64,000 nt of DNA from Actinomycetes bacterium (GCA_025363815.1 JANYLB010000054.1:1-64000); one strand, 5' to 3'. Counted from the stretch's first letter, positions 16,927-25,501 are shown. Made by a program: numbers and translations. Notes: generated by a model not told the origin, from the letters alone.

Positions 16927-17823
16927 TCAGGCTGCTTCGAGCTCTCGTTCCGAGTCGGGCTCTGATTGGGGACGCCGCACCCGCTCAGGCGGACGGCGTA
17001 GGTCCTTGACGATGCCCACCCAGCTGAGGGCCTTGAGCCCGTAGTACGTCATGTCGATCTCCCACCAAAAGAACCCCTGGCGGGCAGAGCTCGGATAGTG
17101 GTGGTGGTTGTTATGCCAGCCCTCCCCGCCGGTGAGCAGCGCCACGAGCAACGAGTTACGGCTCGTGTCGGTGGTGTCGTACCGGCGCCGGCCGAACACG
17201 TGGGCCAGCGAGTTCACCGCGAAGGTCGAGTGCCAAGTCATCACTGTCGACCAGAAGAATCCGACGACGAGACCGCTCCAGCCGCCGACGAGATAGCAGA
17301 CGGCGGCCAAGCTCCACGGCGCGACCCAGTCGTGCCTGTTCAACCAGACCAGCTCCGGATACCGGGCGAAGTCCTTGATGCCGTCGTACTTCGTCGGGCC
17401 GTAGCGATCGCAGAGGATCCATCCGACATGACTCCACCAGAAACCCTTGCGGGGCGAGTGGATGTCTTTTTCGGTGTCGGAGAAGCGATGGTGGTCACGA
17501 TGATGGGCCGCCCACCACAGCACACCCTTCTGAGCCGATGTCTGCGCGCCGAATGCCATAACGGCCTGCGAGACCCGGCCGAGCTTGTAGCTCTTGTGGG
17601 AGAAATAGCGGTGGTACCCCGCGGTGATGAAGAACATCCGCGCCCAGAAGAGCCCGAGGCACAGCACGATCGAAGTGACCGTCACCCCGGTGAAGAACGC
17701 CGCGAGGCATGCCCCATGGATCAGGAAGAACGGGATCGAGCTGACCCAGTTGACCCGCTCGTCGGGTGCTCGTCCGAGGGAGCCGAGGGCTGCGTCGGGT
17801 ACGGGGTGTTCACCGTTGCCCAT
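16927..17823 (-). CDS. Acyl-CoA/acyl-lipid delta-9-type fatty acid desaturase
   Basis: A 298-residue integral membrane di-iron desaturase. The three histidine boxes are intact: HRYFSH near 78, HRDHH near 113 and HNNHH near 240, separated by two pairs of hydrophobic segments. It introduces a cis double bond into a fatty acyl chain at the membrane. ATG 17823 begins MGNGEHPVPD. A perfect 20-bp palindrome lies 11 bases upstream and is probably the operator of a fatty-acid-responsive TetR-type regulator encoded elsewhere. No ferredoxin or reductase partner is adjacent. Confidence 0.92.
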   Translation of the reverse strand: MGNGEHPVPDAALGSLGRAPDERVNWVSSIPFFLIHGACLAAFFTGVTVTSIVLCLGLFWARMFFITAGYHRYFSHKSYKLGRVSQAVMAFGAQTSAQKGVLWWAAHHRDHHRFSDTEKDIHSPRKGFWWSHVGWILCDRYGPTKYDGIKDFARYPELVWLNRHDWVAPWSLAAVCYLVGGWSGLVVGFFWSTVMTWHSTFAVNSLAHVFGRRRYDTTDTSRNSLLVALLTGGEGWHNNHHHYPSSARQGFFWWEIDMTYYGLKALSWVGIVKDLRRPPERVRRPQSEPDSERELEAA

Positions 17824-17833
17824 GGCCGTCGAT

Positions 17834-17853
17834 CCTACCTACCGGTAGGTAGG
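17834..17853. promoter_or_regulatory. Perfect 20-bp palindrome, likely desaturase operator
   Basis: CCTACCTACCGGTAGGTAGG reads the same on both strands. It sits between a possible -35 (TTGGCT) and -10 (TAGGAT) of the desaturase promoter, 11 bases upstream of the ATG. It is unrelated to the TGAC-N6-GTCA sites. Confidence 0.7.
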
Positions 17854-17867
17854 CAAAGCCAAGCACC

Positions 17868-17939
17868 CGCCTCCCGACGTGAGGGAGCGGACGCCTCCCG
17901 ACGTGAGGGAGAAGACGCCTCCCGGCGTGAGGGAGAATA
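17868..17939 (+). repeat. 24-bp tandem repeat, three units
   Basis: Units at 17868-17891, 17892-17915 and 17916-17939 differ at only a few bases. Each contains CTCCC-N7-GGGAG, a small hairpin whose right arm is a ribosome-binding-site-like GAGGGAG. The third copy is placed to serve the HAD gene's ATG at 17945. Confidence 0.9.
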
Positions 17940-17944
17940 GGGGC

Positions 17945-18688
17945 ATGTCCCCGACGATTCCGACGGTCATCTTCGACTTTTACGGCACGCTCGCCCGCTC
18001 TACGCACTGGGTCTCGATCCCGGAGGTGCTCGGCGAGCACGGGATCGAGGTGACCGATGCGGCGATGCGGCAGTACTTCGAGGGCCACGACGGAGTCGAG
18101 CACCTCGAGCACTCGCAGAGTCGCGAGCACTACATCGCCTGGCAACGCCGACGAATGCTCGCGATGCTCGTCGAGACCGACGTCCACTCCGGTGAGTACG
18201 ACGAGATCATCGAGAAGCTCGCGGCAGGGAGCGCGACCCGTGTCCTCGAGCGGTACCCAGAGGTGGTCGACGTTCTCGACGCATTGCGCGACCGGGGCAC
18301 GCGGCTCGCGATCTGCTCGAACTGGGACTGGGACCTCGCCGAGGCAATCGACGAATCCGGACTCGCCGGCCGCTTCGATGTGGTGGTCTCATCGGCATGG
18401 GTCGGAGCGCGCAAGCCGCACCCCCGAATCTTCGAAGCGACGTTGGCGCAACTCGACGAGCGGCCCGCCGAAATCTTGTTCGTCGGCGATACGTGGATCC
18501 CCGACGTCGAAGGTCCACGCTCGGTCGGCCTTCGCCCCGCCTACCTCGAGCGTGATGGCCACTGGCCCGATCCCGGCGCCCCTGCCGACCCTGGCGTCCG
18601 AGTCGCATCGGTCTCCTGCATCCCCGACCTCACCGGCGTCCTCGACCTCGTCGACGGTCTCGAGGTCAGTCGACGAGCGATACCGTGA
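17945..18688 (+). CDS. HAD-superfamily hydrolase
   Basis: A 247-residue haloacid-dehalogenase-fold protein. Motif I is FDFYGTLA (about 10-17, with the nucleophilic Asp), motif II ICSNWDWD near 121, the motif III Lys lies in GARKPHPRIF near 154, and motif IV is FVGDTWIPDVEG near 178. The cap is helical (subfamily I). It likely dephosphorylates a small metabolite; the substrate is unknown. ATG 17945 is used; the frame stays open upstream through the 24-bp repeats, which would give a repetitive peptide and are more likely untranslated leader. The neighbouring aldehyde dehydrogenase starts 72 bp downstream. Confidence 0.85.
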   Translation: MSPTIPTVIFDFYGTLARSTHWVSIPEVLGEHGIEVTDAAMRQYFEGHDGVEHLEHSQSREHYIAWQRRRMLAMLVETDVHSGEYDEIIEKLAAGSATRVLERYPEVVDVLDALRDRGTRLAICSNWDWDLAEAIDESGLAGRFDVVVSSAWVGARKPHPRIFEATLAQLDERPAEILFVGDTWIPDVEGPRSVGLRPAYLERDGHWPDPGAPADPGVRVASVSCIPDLTGVLDLVDGLEVSRRAIP

Positions 18689-18760
18689 GACACGCGGAGC
18701 GCGCTCGGGTGGTTTGAACCAGCGTCGCGCGGCGGAGCGAACCATGAAAAAGGAGTTCCG

Positions 18761-20152
18761 ATGAGCATCGACAAACAGGTCGTGACACCAGCCGACATAG
18801 CGAAGCAGGTCCGCGGAGGCTTCGATTCGGGTCGCACCCGCCTGCTCGAGTGGCGCGCGTCCCAGTTGCGCCGTCTCAGAGCGCTGTTGATCGAGCGCGA
18901 GACCGAGCTTCTCGACGCGCTCGCGTCCGACCTCGGCAAGCCGGCGATCGAGAGCTACGTAACCGAAGTCGCGTTCACCCGCGCCGAGATCGACCTCGCG
19001 TTGGCGAATCTCGATACCTGGATGAGTCCCGAGAAGGTCACGGTTCCGCTGACCCAACAGCCGGCGAAGGCCCGGATCGTGCGCGAACCGCTCGGCGCGG
19101 TGCTGATCATCGGCCCGTGGAACTACCCCATTCAGCTCGTGCTCGCGCCGCTCGTCGCCGCCATTGCCGCCGGGAACGCCGCTGTAATCAAGCCGTCGGA
19201 GGTCGCACCCGCCAGCTCGCGCGCTCTGGCCCAGCTCATCCCGGAGTACCTCGATCCCGAATGCATCGCGGTCGCCGAAGGCGGCGTTGCCGAGACAACG
19301 GCTTTGCTCGCCGAACGTTGGGATCACATCTTCTACACCGGCAACGGCACGGTCGGTCGCGTCGTGTTGGAAGCGGCGGCGAAGCATCTGACGCCGGTCA
19401 CGCTCGAGCTCGGAGGCAAGAGCCCCGCCATCGTCGACCGTCACGCGAACGTCGCCGTCGCCGCGAAGCGGATCGCGTGGGGCAAGTTCATCAACGCCGG
19501 CCAGACGTGCGTCGCCCCCGATTATGTGCTCGTAGACCGCACCCTCGAGCGGCCGCTCCTCGACGCGCTCGCGTCAGCGGTGCACGCGTTCTACGGAGAC
19601 AACCCCCGCTCGAATCCCGACTACGGCCGGATCATCAATGACCACCACTTCACCCGCCTCCACGGTCTGCTCGAGACTGGTGGCGTGGCGGTAGTCGGTG
19701 GCGTGACCGACGCGGCCGACCGCTACATCGCGCCGACCGTGTTGACCGAGGTCGTCCACGCCGCTCCAATCATGTGCGAGGAGATCTTCGGCCCGCTCCT
19801 ACCCGTCATCCCGGTCGACGATGTCGACGCGGCGGTCGACTTCGTGAACGCTCGCGAGAAGCCACTGGCGCTCTATGTGTTCTCCGAGGCCGACAGTGTC
19901 GCCGAGCGCATCATCGAAACGACGAGCGCCGGCGGCGTCGCGGTGAACGCGACCGTGTTGCACGTCGCGGTTCCAGGGCTCCCCTTCGGCGGAGTCGGCG
20001 CCAGCGGCACCGGTACGTACCACGGCCGGGCCGGATTCGAGACGTTCAGCCACGCCAAGAGCGTGCTCAACCGGCCGACGCGCCTCGACGTCCCGGTGAT
20101 GTACCCGCCCTACAGGGGATGGAAGCAGAAGCTGCTCCGGCGCCTGCTGTAG
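18761..20152 (+). CDS. Aldehyde dehydrogenase (fatty-aldehyde-type)
   Basis: A 463-residue NAD(P)-dependent aldehyde dehydrogenase. Visible are the cofactor motif PWNYPIQLVLAPL near 125, GNGTVGR near 200, the general base in LELGGKSPAIVD near 218, the nucleophilic Cys in NAGQTCVAPDYV near 250, and the C-terminal basic tail YRGWKQKLLRRLL. The length and C-terminal basic segment resemble class-3/fatty-aldehyde dehydrogenases rather than the ~500-residue class. ATG 18761 has an AAAAAGGAG site. It would convert an aldehyde to the acid in the cytoplasm, consistent with the lipid-catabolic surroundings. Confidence 0.92.
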   Translation: MSIDKQVVTPADIAKQVRGGFDSGRTRLLEWRASQLRRLRALLIERETELLDALASDLGKPAIESYVTEVAFTRAEIDLALANLDTWMSPEKVTVPLTQQPAKARIVREPLGAVLIIGPWNYPIQLVLAPLVAAIAAGNAAVIKPSEVAPASSRALAQLIPEYLDPECIAVAEGGVAETTALLAERWDHIFYTGNGTVGRVVLEAAAKHLTPVTLELGGKSPAIVDRHANVAVAAKRIAWGKFINAGQTCVAPDYVLVDRTLERPLLDALASAVHAFYGDNPRSNPDYGRIINDHHFTRLHGLLETGGVAVVGGVTDAADRYIAPTVLTEVVHAAPIMCEEIFGPLLPVIPVDDVDAAVDFVNAREKPLALYVFSEADSVAERIIETTSAGGVAVNATVLHVAVPGLPFGGVGASGTGTYHGRAGFETFSHAKSVLNRPTRLDVPVMYPPYRGWKQKLLRRLL

Positions 20153-20200
20153 GAACCAGCAGCGGTCACGAACCGGCCACCGACCACCGCCCCGGGCGAC

Positions 20201-21334
20201 CTAGCGGGGCAAGCCGAGGATCCGGTCGCCGATGATCGTGCGCTGGACCTCGGAGGTACCTCCCGCGATCGATGCCGCCGTAGACCACAACCACTGCCGC
20301 GACCACCGTCCGGCGAGCGGCGCTGTCGACCCGACCACGTCGAGTGCAGTGCTTGACAAGTGCTGGGTCATCTCGGTCCAGGCCAGCTTCACCCAACTCG
20401 ACTCCGGCCCTGGCTCCAACCCTTTGGAGAGGCGCGAGAGCGTCCGCCAGTTGTGGAGTCGCAGAATTCGTAGCTCGACGAACGATTGCGCGAGCGCGTC
20501 GCCCAACGCGGGCTCGTCGAGGGCACCGTTCCCGGCGGCGATCCCATATAGCTCGTCGAGATACACCTCGTGCACCACCTGCTCCTTGAACGGGAACGAT
20601 GTGCCCCGTTCGTGGGCGAGCGTGGTGTTCGCCACCGCCCAACCCTGGTCAAGTTCACCGATGAGGTGATCCGCAGGCACGAAGCACTCGTCGAAGAACA
20701 CCTCGTTGAACTCGGCTTCACCCGTGATCTGCACCAACGGTCGGATCTCGATTCCCGGCGCCGTCATGTCGACCACTAAGTAGCTGATACCGCGATGCTT
20801 CGGCGCCTCGGGGTTGGTGCGGACCAGCGCGATTCCCCACCGGGCGAACTGCGCGTAGCTCGTCCACACCTTCTGGCCGCTCAGGAGCCACCCGCCGTCG
20901 ACCGGGACCGCCGTCGACGTGAGCGACGCGAGATCGCTCCCCGCCCCCGGTTCGCTGAACAGCTGACACCAGATCTCCTCGGCGCTCAGAATCGAAGGTA
21001 GCCACCGCTGCTTCTGCTCCTCGGTGCCGTGAGCGAGCAGCGTCGGGCCCGCGAGATTGATCCCGACGCGGTTCACCGGTTGGAGCGCGCGCGAACGGGA
21101 GTACTCCATATTGAAGATCGCGACCTGCACCGGCGACGCGCCCCGACCGCCGTAGGCGCGGGGCCAATGGATCCCGACCCACCGTTCGGCGCTGAGCTTG
21201 GCCTGCCACTCCCGACCCCACGCGATCTCGTCGTCGAGCGACTCGAACGCCGGTGGGAGCTCCAAGTTGGCCGCGAGCCACGCCGCCACTTCCGACGCGA
21301 ACGCCGCTTCCTCGTCGGAGAAGCTCAAATCCAT
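20201..21334 (-). CDS. Acyl-CoA dehydrogenase
   Basis: A 377-residue acyl-CoA dehydrogenase: FSEPGAGSDLASL near 130, SGQKVWTSYAQFARWG near 155, and the C-terminal AGGTSEVQRTIIGDRILGLPR. It catalyses FAD-dependent alpha,beta-dehydrogenation of an acyl-CoA. It lies 7 bp downstream of the acyl-CoA ligase on the same strand, so activation and first oxidation of the same substrate are probably coupled. It resembles the 7266-8441 enzyme more than the 8444-9454 one in its motifs. Confidence 0.9.
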   Translation of the reverse strand: MDLSFSDEEAAFASEVAAWLAANLELPPAFESLDDEIAWGREWQAKLSAERWVGIHWPRAYGGRGASPVQVAIFNMEYSRSRALQPVNRVGINLAGPTLLAHGTEEQKQRWLPSILSAEEIWCQLFSEPGAGSDLASLTSTAVPVDGGWLLSGQKVWTSYAQFARWGIALVRTNPEAPKHRGISYLVVDMTAPGIEIRPLVQITGEAEFNEVFFDECFVPADHLIGELDQGWAVANTTLAHERGTSFPFKEQVVHEVYLDELYGIAAGNGALDEPALGDALAQSFVELRILRLHNWRTLSRLSKGLEPGPESSWVKLAWTEMTQHLSSTALDVVGSTAPLAGRWSRQWLWSTAASIAGGTSEVQRTIIGDRILGLPR

Positions 21335-21341
21335 GGGCGCC

Positions 21342-23063
21342 TCAGAGGTCCCAGAAACGGGTACGGCCGTGGTGCTCGAACGAATCCGCGAGCGATTGCT
21401 CGTCGACCGCGGTGAACGGTCGGTAAGCCGCTTCGCCCCGGCCGCGCACGTAGACGGGATCCCCGCTCACGAGATCGGCGCGCCACTTCTGGGTCACGAG
21501 CGCGCGCTTGACGATCTTGTTCGTGCCCGTTGTCGGTGGATCTCCCAGCACCCGCACGTACCGAGGTCGCCACTTGGGTCCGATCCCGTCCTGCGCGTCG
21601 AGCCAGCGGGCGAACGGGGCACCGTCGAAGGTCGCACCCTCGCGCAGCACGAGCCCAGCCATCGCCTGGTCGCCGGCCTGGTCGTCGGGCACGCCGTAGA
21701 CCGCGGCGAGTACGACATCGGGATACGCCCGGAGCGCCTCTTCGATCGGTGCGGCCGGGAAGTTCTCGCCGTCGACCCGGATCCAGTCGGCGTTGCGCCC
21801 GGCGAAATAGAGGTAGCGGTCGGCGTCGAGATAGCCGAGGTCACCCGACCAGTACCAGCCATTGCGCGTGGTGCTCGCGGTGGCATCGGGGTTGTTGTAG
21901 TAGCCCTCGAACGGCCCGGATCCCGCGGTGTTCACGATCTCGCCCACACATTCCTCGGCGTTCACCAGGCGTCCGTTGTCGTCGAAGCGCGCCGTCGCCT
22001 TCTCGTGTCCGGCTTCGTCGACCACCTGCACACCATCGCCCGCACGCCCGAGCGCGCCCGGGCGGGCGTCGCCATCGCGGTTGACCGCGACACCGCCTTC
22101 GGTCGCGCCGTAAGCGTCGATCACCTCGACCCCGAACCGGCGGCTGAACTCGCCGACGATCTGTGGTGAGCCTTCGTTGCCGAACGCGACGCGAAGCGAG
22201 TTGTCTGCATCATCGGGGAGGGCGGGCGACGACAAGATGTAGGCGAGCGGTTTGCCGGTGTAGTTGAAGTAGGTCGAGCCGTAGTGGCGGATGTCACCCA
22301 ACCAGCCGCTCGCACTGAACTTGCGCGCCAACCCGACCGACGCGCCGTACACGATCGACGGCGCCCAGCCAACCTGCACCGCGTTCGAGTGGAACAGCGG
22401 CATGCACACGTAACCGACGTCATCGGGACCGAGATCCATGATGATCCCCATGCGGTTCCCAGTGACGAGGAGCCGACGCTGCGAACAGATCACCGCCTTC
22501 GGCGCGTCGCTCGTTCCGCTGGTGAAGATGAGTGCCCAGATGCCGTCGACATCAGGCTCGACTCCCGGGTCGGTGTCGGTGACGCCACCGAGCGCGTCGT
22601 CGAGCGACTCTCCGACCACGAGCACCGGTGGAAGGCGGTCGAGGATCGGCGCGAGAAGATCGAGGTGGCGGGGCTCGGTGATGACAAGCCCGCAGTGCGT
22701 CTGGTCGACGTCTCGCAGGAGGTGCTCACCTCTGCGGGTGTGGTTGAGACCGACCACGGCAGATCCGGTGAGCGCGGCGCCACCGAACGCGAACAGGTAC
22801 TCGGGGATGTTGTCGAGCAGCACCGCGACATGGGGTGGACGCCCGGTCGGGAGCCGTTCGGCGAAGAGATTCGCGAAGCGGCACGACTCCGCGACGTACT
22901 CGGCGTGGGTCCAGATCCGGTCTTCGAACCGCACCGCCGGCCGGTCGCGAATCGCAGGATCGGTTGCATTGCGCCGAAGCAGGGCCGCCGCGCTCGGCGC
23001 CGGAAGCGGCGCCTGACCCGGGGCGGGGACGGCCCGCGACACTCGGGAGGAACGACCTGACAT
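21342..23063 (-). CDS. Acyl-CoA ligase (AMP-binding, ANL superfamily)
   Basis: About 573 residues. The phosphate-binding loop LIFTSGTSDAPKAVICS lies near 170, the adenine motif YGATEGG near 320, WYWSGDLGYLDADRYLYFAGR near 415, and the C-terminal Lys in GTNKIVKRALV near 530. It should activate a carboxylic acid to its CoA thioester in the cytoplasm. The start is taken as ATG 23063 (MSGRSSRVSRA). A GTG at 23042 is also possible and would leave the TetR-type operator (23057-23072) wholly upstream. The frame is open to 23195, but that extension is Arg-rich and unlike the family. It is first gene of an operon with the acyl-CoA dehydrogenase. Confidence 0.9.
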   Translation of the reverse strand: MSGRSSRVSRAVPAPGQAPLPAPSAAALLRRNATDPAIRDRPAVRFEDRIWTHAEYVAESCRFANLFAERLPTGRPPHVAVLLDNIPEYLFAFGGAALTGSAVVGLNHTRRGEHLLRDVDQTHCGLVITEPRHLDLLAPILDRLPPVLVVGESLDDALGGVTDTDPGVEPDVDGIWALIFTSGTSDAPKAVICSQRRLLVTGNRMGIIMDLGPDDVGYVCMPLFHSNAVQVGWAPSIVYGASVGLARKFSASGWLGDIRHYGSTYFNYTGKPLAYILSSPALPDDADNSLRVAFGNEGSPQIVGEFSRRFGVEVIDAYGATEGGVAVNRDGDARPGALGRAGDGVQVVDEAGHEKATARFDDNGRLVNAEECVGEIVNTAGSGPFEGYYNNPDATASTTRNGWYWSGDLGYLDADRYLYFAGRNADWIRVDGENFPAAPIEEALRAYPDVVLAAVYGVPDDQAGDQAMAGLVLREGATFDGAPFARWLDAQDGIGPKWRPRYVRVLGDPPTTGTNKIVKRALVTQKWRADLVSGDPVYVRGRGEAAYRPFTAVDEQSLADSFEHHGRTRFWDL

Positions 23064-23072
23064 CGGCGTCAC
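23057..23072. promoter_or_regulatory. TetR-type operator (CTGACATCGGCGTCAC)
   Basis: A TGAC-N6-GTCA palindrome spanning the ligase ATG, arranged like the copy at 2749-2764. Either the transcript is leaderless or the true start is GTG 23042. Confidence 0.6.
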
Positions 23073-23146
23073 TCTATTCGCCCGTCGGCCTGGCGTTCTG
23101 CCCGAGACCTGGTTCGGCGGCCGAAGCCGGCTCTTCCACTCGTTCC

Positions 23147-23185
23147 GGTCAGGAACCTGCCGCGCCCGGCGGCGCGATCCTGACC
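23147..23185. repeat. 39-bp inverted-repeat element, copy B
   Basis: The second copy of the 2667-2705 element, of the same length, with GGTCAGG and CCTGACC ends and an identical 15-base right end. It lies between the divergent ligase and the unknown gene at 23249. Confidence 0.75.
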
Positions 23186-23248
23186 AATTCGTCATGTTCG
23201 TAGACTGCCCCAGATGTTCCGAACAGCCATGACCTGCGAAAGCGCCTG

Positions 23249-23893
23249 ATGGAAGACCGGCTCACGAAGGCCCTCTACCTCGAGACCACCGAACGCACCG
23301 TCGACGCCTATTCGTCGGAGCGGGTACCGAAGGTGCTGGAGAACCCTGGTGTCGAGCGCGCGACGTGGTGGGAGAACACCGTGCCCGATCGCGCCGACCT
23401 CCCCCGCGTCCTCACCGAGTTCTCGGTGCTCGGCGTCTACGAGGTCGACGATACGTTCGCGTCGCCGTCGACCCCGCCCGATGTCACGGGGCACCACTTC
23501 GTCAGGACAGCGCGGCCGGGCCAGGGCTGTCTCACCGGCCGCCCCACAATTGGCCTCTCGCTGGTGCTCATCAGCCCACGCCAGCCGGAACAAGCCCAGG
23601 CGCTGCGCGATTGGGGTGACTTCGTGCATATCCGTCACATCGCGGCCGCGGGTGTGCCGGGATACAGCATGATCACGCCGTTCGAACACGTCGACGGTGG
23701 GGATCCCCGCTTCCTCCATCTCTACGAGATCGACCGCGACGATCCCGAAGCCGTGTTCCAGTCGATGACTCCGCTCGTGGCGAAGCGGTTCGGCGGCTAC
23801 AACACCCAGGAGTACCGCGACTGGGCCTATACCCCGGAGCTGCGCATCATGTATGTCAACACGTTCCGCCGCGTCGGCGCTTCATCGCCATGA
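23249..23893 (+). CDS. Hypothetical protein, possible dimeric alpha/beta-barrel fold
   Basis: A 214-residue soluble protein with no signal peptide and a single Cys. I do not recognise the family. The C-terminal half (ISPRQPEQAQALRDWGDFVHIRHI, then FLHLYEIDRDDPEAVFQSM and FGGYNTQEYRDWAYTPELRIMYVN) has the strand-helix-strand pattern of EthD-like/dimeric alpha+beta barrel proteins, with the helix carrying WGDFVHIRHI where such proteins read a ligand-binding YNEWHxxxH. The gene overlaps the nitroreductase by 4 bp (ATGA), so the two are co-translated. It faces the ligase across an element-bearing spacer and could belong to the same regulon. Confidence 0.65.
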   Translation: MEDRLTKALYLETTERTVDAYSSERVPKVLENPGVERATWWENTVPDRADLPRVLTEFSVLGVYEVDDTFASPSTPPDVTGHHFVRTARPGQGCLTGRPTIGLSLVLISPRQPEQAQALRDWGDFVHIRHIAAAGVPGYSMITPFEHVDGGDPRFLHLYEIDRDDPEAVFQSMTPLVAKRFGGYNTQEYRDWAYTPELRIMYVNTFRRVGASSP

Positions 23894-24483
23894 CAGATTT
23901 TTTCTCCGTCGTCGGCAAACAACGAGCGTGTCGCTCGTTCACCGATGAGCCGGTCACCGACACGCTCGTCGAGCAGCTACTCGAAGCCGCGACCCATGCA
24001 CCGAGCGCAGAGAACACTCAACCATGGGTGTTCGTGGTGGTGCGTGACCCCGAGACCCGCGCCCGGATCGGCGGGATCACCGCCGCCGCGTGGGCAGGCG
24101 TAGGCAGTGAGTTCTCGCGTCCGCGTCTCGCTGCGGGGCTGTTCGCCGATGTCGAGCGCGGCGCGACTGGTGGGGTGAGCGAGGCGCCGGTACTCGTCGT
24201 CGTCGCGGCCGATACGACCAACTGCGTCGAGGCCGCTCTCGCGGCATCGATCTTTCCCGCGATCCAGAACCTGCTGCTCGCCGCCAACGCGGCCGGGCTC
24301 GGCAGCGCGCTCACGACCTTGCCCACCTTCGCCGGCGACCTGTCGGCGATCCTCGACCTGCCCGGCCACATCCGCCCGATCGCAGTCGTCCCGATCGGGC
24401 ATCCCGCGGGCCCCCTCGGCCCACCGCGGCGCGTGCCCGTCGCCGAGAAGACCCACCGGGAGCGCTTCGGTGATCGCTGGTAG
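23890..24483 (+). CDS. Nitroreductase-family FMN protein
   Basis: A 197-residue nitroreductase fold. The N-terminal QRACRSFTDEPV (about 10-21) with following ATHAPSAENTQPWVFVVV (about 38-55) is the FMN-binding signature. PAIQNLLLAANAAGLGSALTT near 120-140 is the second conserved block, and the C-terminal GHPAGPLGPPRRVPV ends the domain. It is probably an NAD(P)H-dependent flavin reductase, acting alone or on a CoA/steroid-like enone. It is translationally coupled to the preceding unknown gene. Confidence 0.87.
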   Translation: MTDFFSVVGKQRACRSFTDEPVTDTLVEQLLEAATHAPSAENTQPWVFVVVRDPETRARIGGITAAAWAGVGSEFSRPRLAAGLFADVERGATGGVSEAPVLVVVAADTTNCVEAALAASIFPAIQNLLLAANAAGLGSALTTLPTFAGDLSAILDLPGHIRPIAVVPIGHPAGPLGPPRRVPVAEKTHRERFGDRW

Positions 24484-24542
24484 CGCGTCGCGTCGTCGGT
24501 GAACGACTGCTCCCGCGCGCCGGCGCGGCTCATCCGACTGAA

Positions 24543-25463
24543 TCAGTAGCCTTCGCCGGGATCGACGACGTGCAGGAGCGGCTCCCCTGAGGCGCGGCGC
24601 AAGAGGTTCTCGATGAAGAGATCCAGTGCATGATCGAACCCGACAGGCGAACCCCAGGAGATGTGAGCACTCAACCGGACGCTCGGATGCGAGTAGAGCC
24701 AATGGCCGGCCGGCAGCGGTTCCGGATCAACGGTGTCGAGGGTCGCGCGGGCGACGCGGCCGTCGTCGAGAGCGACGCGCAACGCGTCTTGATCGACCAG
24801 TGTGCCCCGCGCGATGTTCACGAGGTGCACGCCGGGCTTCACCCGGGCAAACGCATCGGCGTCGAGGAGACGACGCGTGTGCGCGGTCGCGGGCACGGCG
24901 AGCACGAGATGATCGACCATCGGCAGGAGATCATCGATCGAGGCGACGATCTCGACAGCCGCGACGGGGCTCGGAATCGCCCTACGGCGGATGGCCAGCA
25001 CCCGCATGCCGAAAGGAGCCGCCCGCTGCGCGATTGCCACACCGATCCCACCGAGACCGACAAGGCCGAGCGTCTGACCGTGGAGACTGCCCAACTCGGC
25101 GAAGTTCCAGAGCTTCGGTGGCTCCTCCAGCCACACCTCGGGCATGCGTTTCTCAAACGTGAGCATTGCTGCGAGCACGAACTCGGAGATCGGGATCGCA
25201 CTCGCCCCGCGCGCGCAGGTGACGGTGCGACCCTCGAACATCGCCATCGGCACCTTGTCGACTCCGGTGCCCGACAGCGCCACCCAGGGCACGCACGCGG
25301 CCAGCTCGAGCGAATGGGGTCCGTAGCCGCCGAAGAAGACGTCGGCCTCTGTCCCGAACACCGGGGGATCGGCCCCGACGGTGATCACCTCGGCGCTGGG
25401 GAGGGCCGCGTGGATCCGCGCCTCGGCTCTGTGGCCCATCTCGTTCAGGATTCGCAAGCTCAC
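24543..25463 (-). CDS. D-isomer-specific 2-hydroxyacid dehydrogenase
   Basis: About 306 residues. The NAD-binding motif GLVGLGGIGVAIAQRA sits near 128-143, the catalytic Arg is in NIARGTLVDQDAL near 215, the Glu in DTVDPEPLP, and the His in LSAHISWGSP near 268, so the catalytic triad is complete. It interconverts a 2-hydroxyacid and a 2-oxoacid with NAD(P). The start is set at GTG 25463 (VSLRILNEMGHRAEARI) with GGAG upstream; a longer frame to 25535 is possible. It is divergent from the membrane protein at 25502. Confidence 0.87.
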   Translation of the reverse strand: MSLRILNEMGHRAEARIHAALPSAEVITVGADPPVFGTEADVFFGGYGPHSLELAACVPWVALSGTGVDKVPMAMFEGRTVTCARGASAIPISEFVLAAMLTFEKRMPEVWLEEPPKLWNFAELGSLHGQTLGLVGLGGIGVAIAQRAAPFGMRVLAIRRRAIPSPVAAVEIVASIDDLLPMVDHLVLAVPATAHTRRLLDADAFARVKPGVHLVNIARGTLVDQDALRVALDDGRVARATLDTVDPEPLPAGHWLYSHPSVRLSAHISWGSPVGFDHALDLFIENLLRRASGEPLLHVVDPGEGY

Positions 25464-25501
25464 GCTCCGAATGTAGAAGAGTTGACCCGTACACTCCCGG
25501 C

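Noticed and set aside
17868-17939. CRISPR-like appearance of the 24-bp repeat array
   Set aside because: The units are directly adjacent with no spacers, only three copies occur, and no cas gene is present.
23180-23195. A further TGAC-N6-GTCA match (CTGACCAATTCGTCAT)
   Set aside because: Its left half is simply the CCTGACC end of the 39-bp repeat copy B, the inner bases do not follow the CG-rich consensus, and it is far from both flanking starts.
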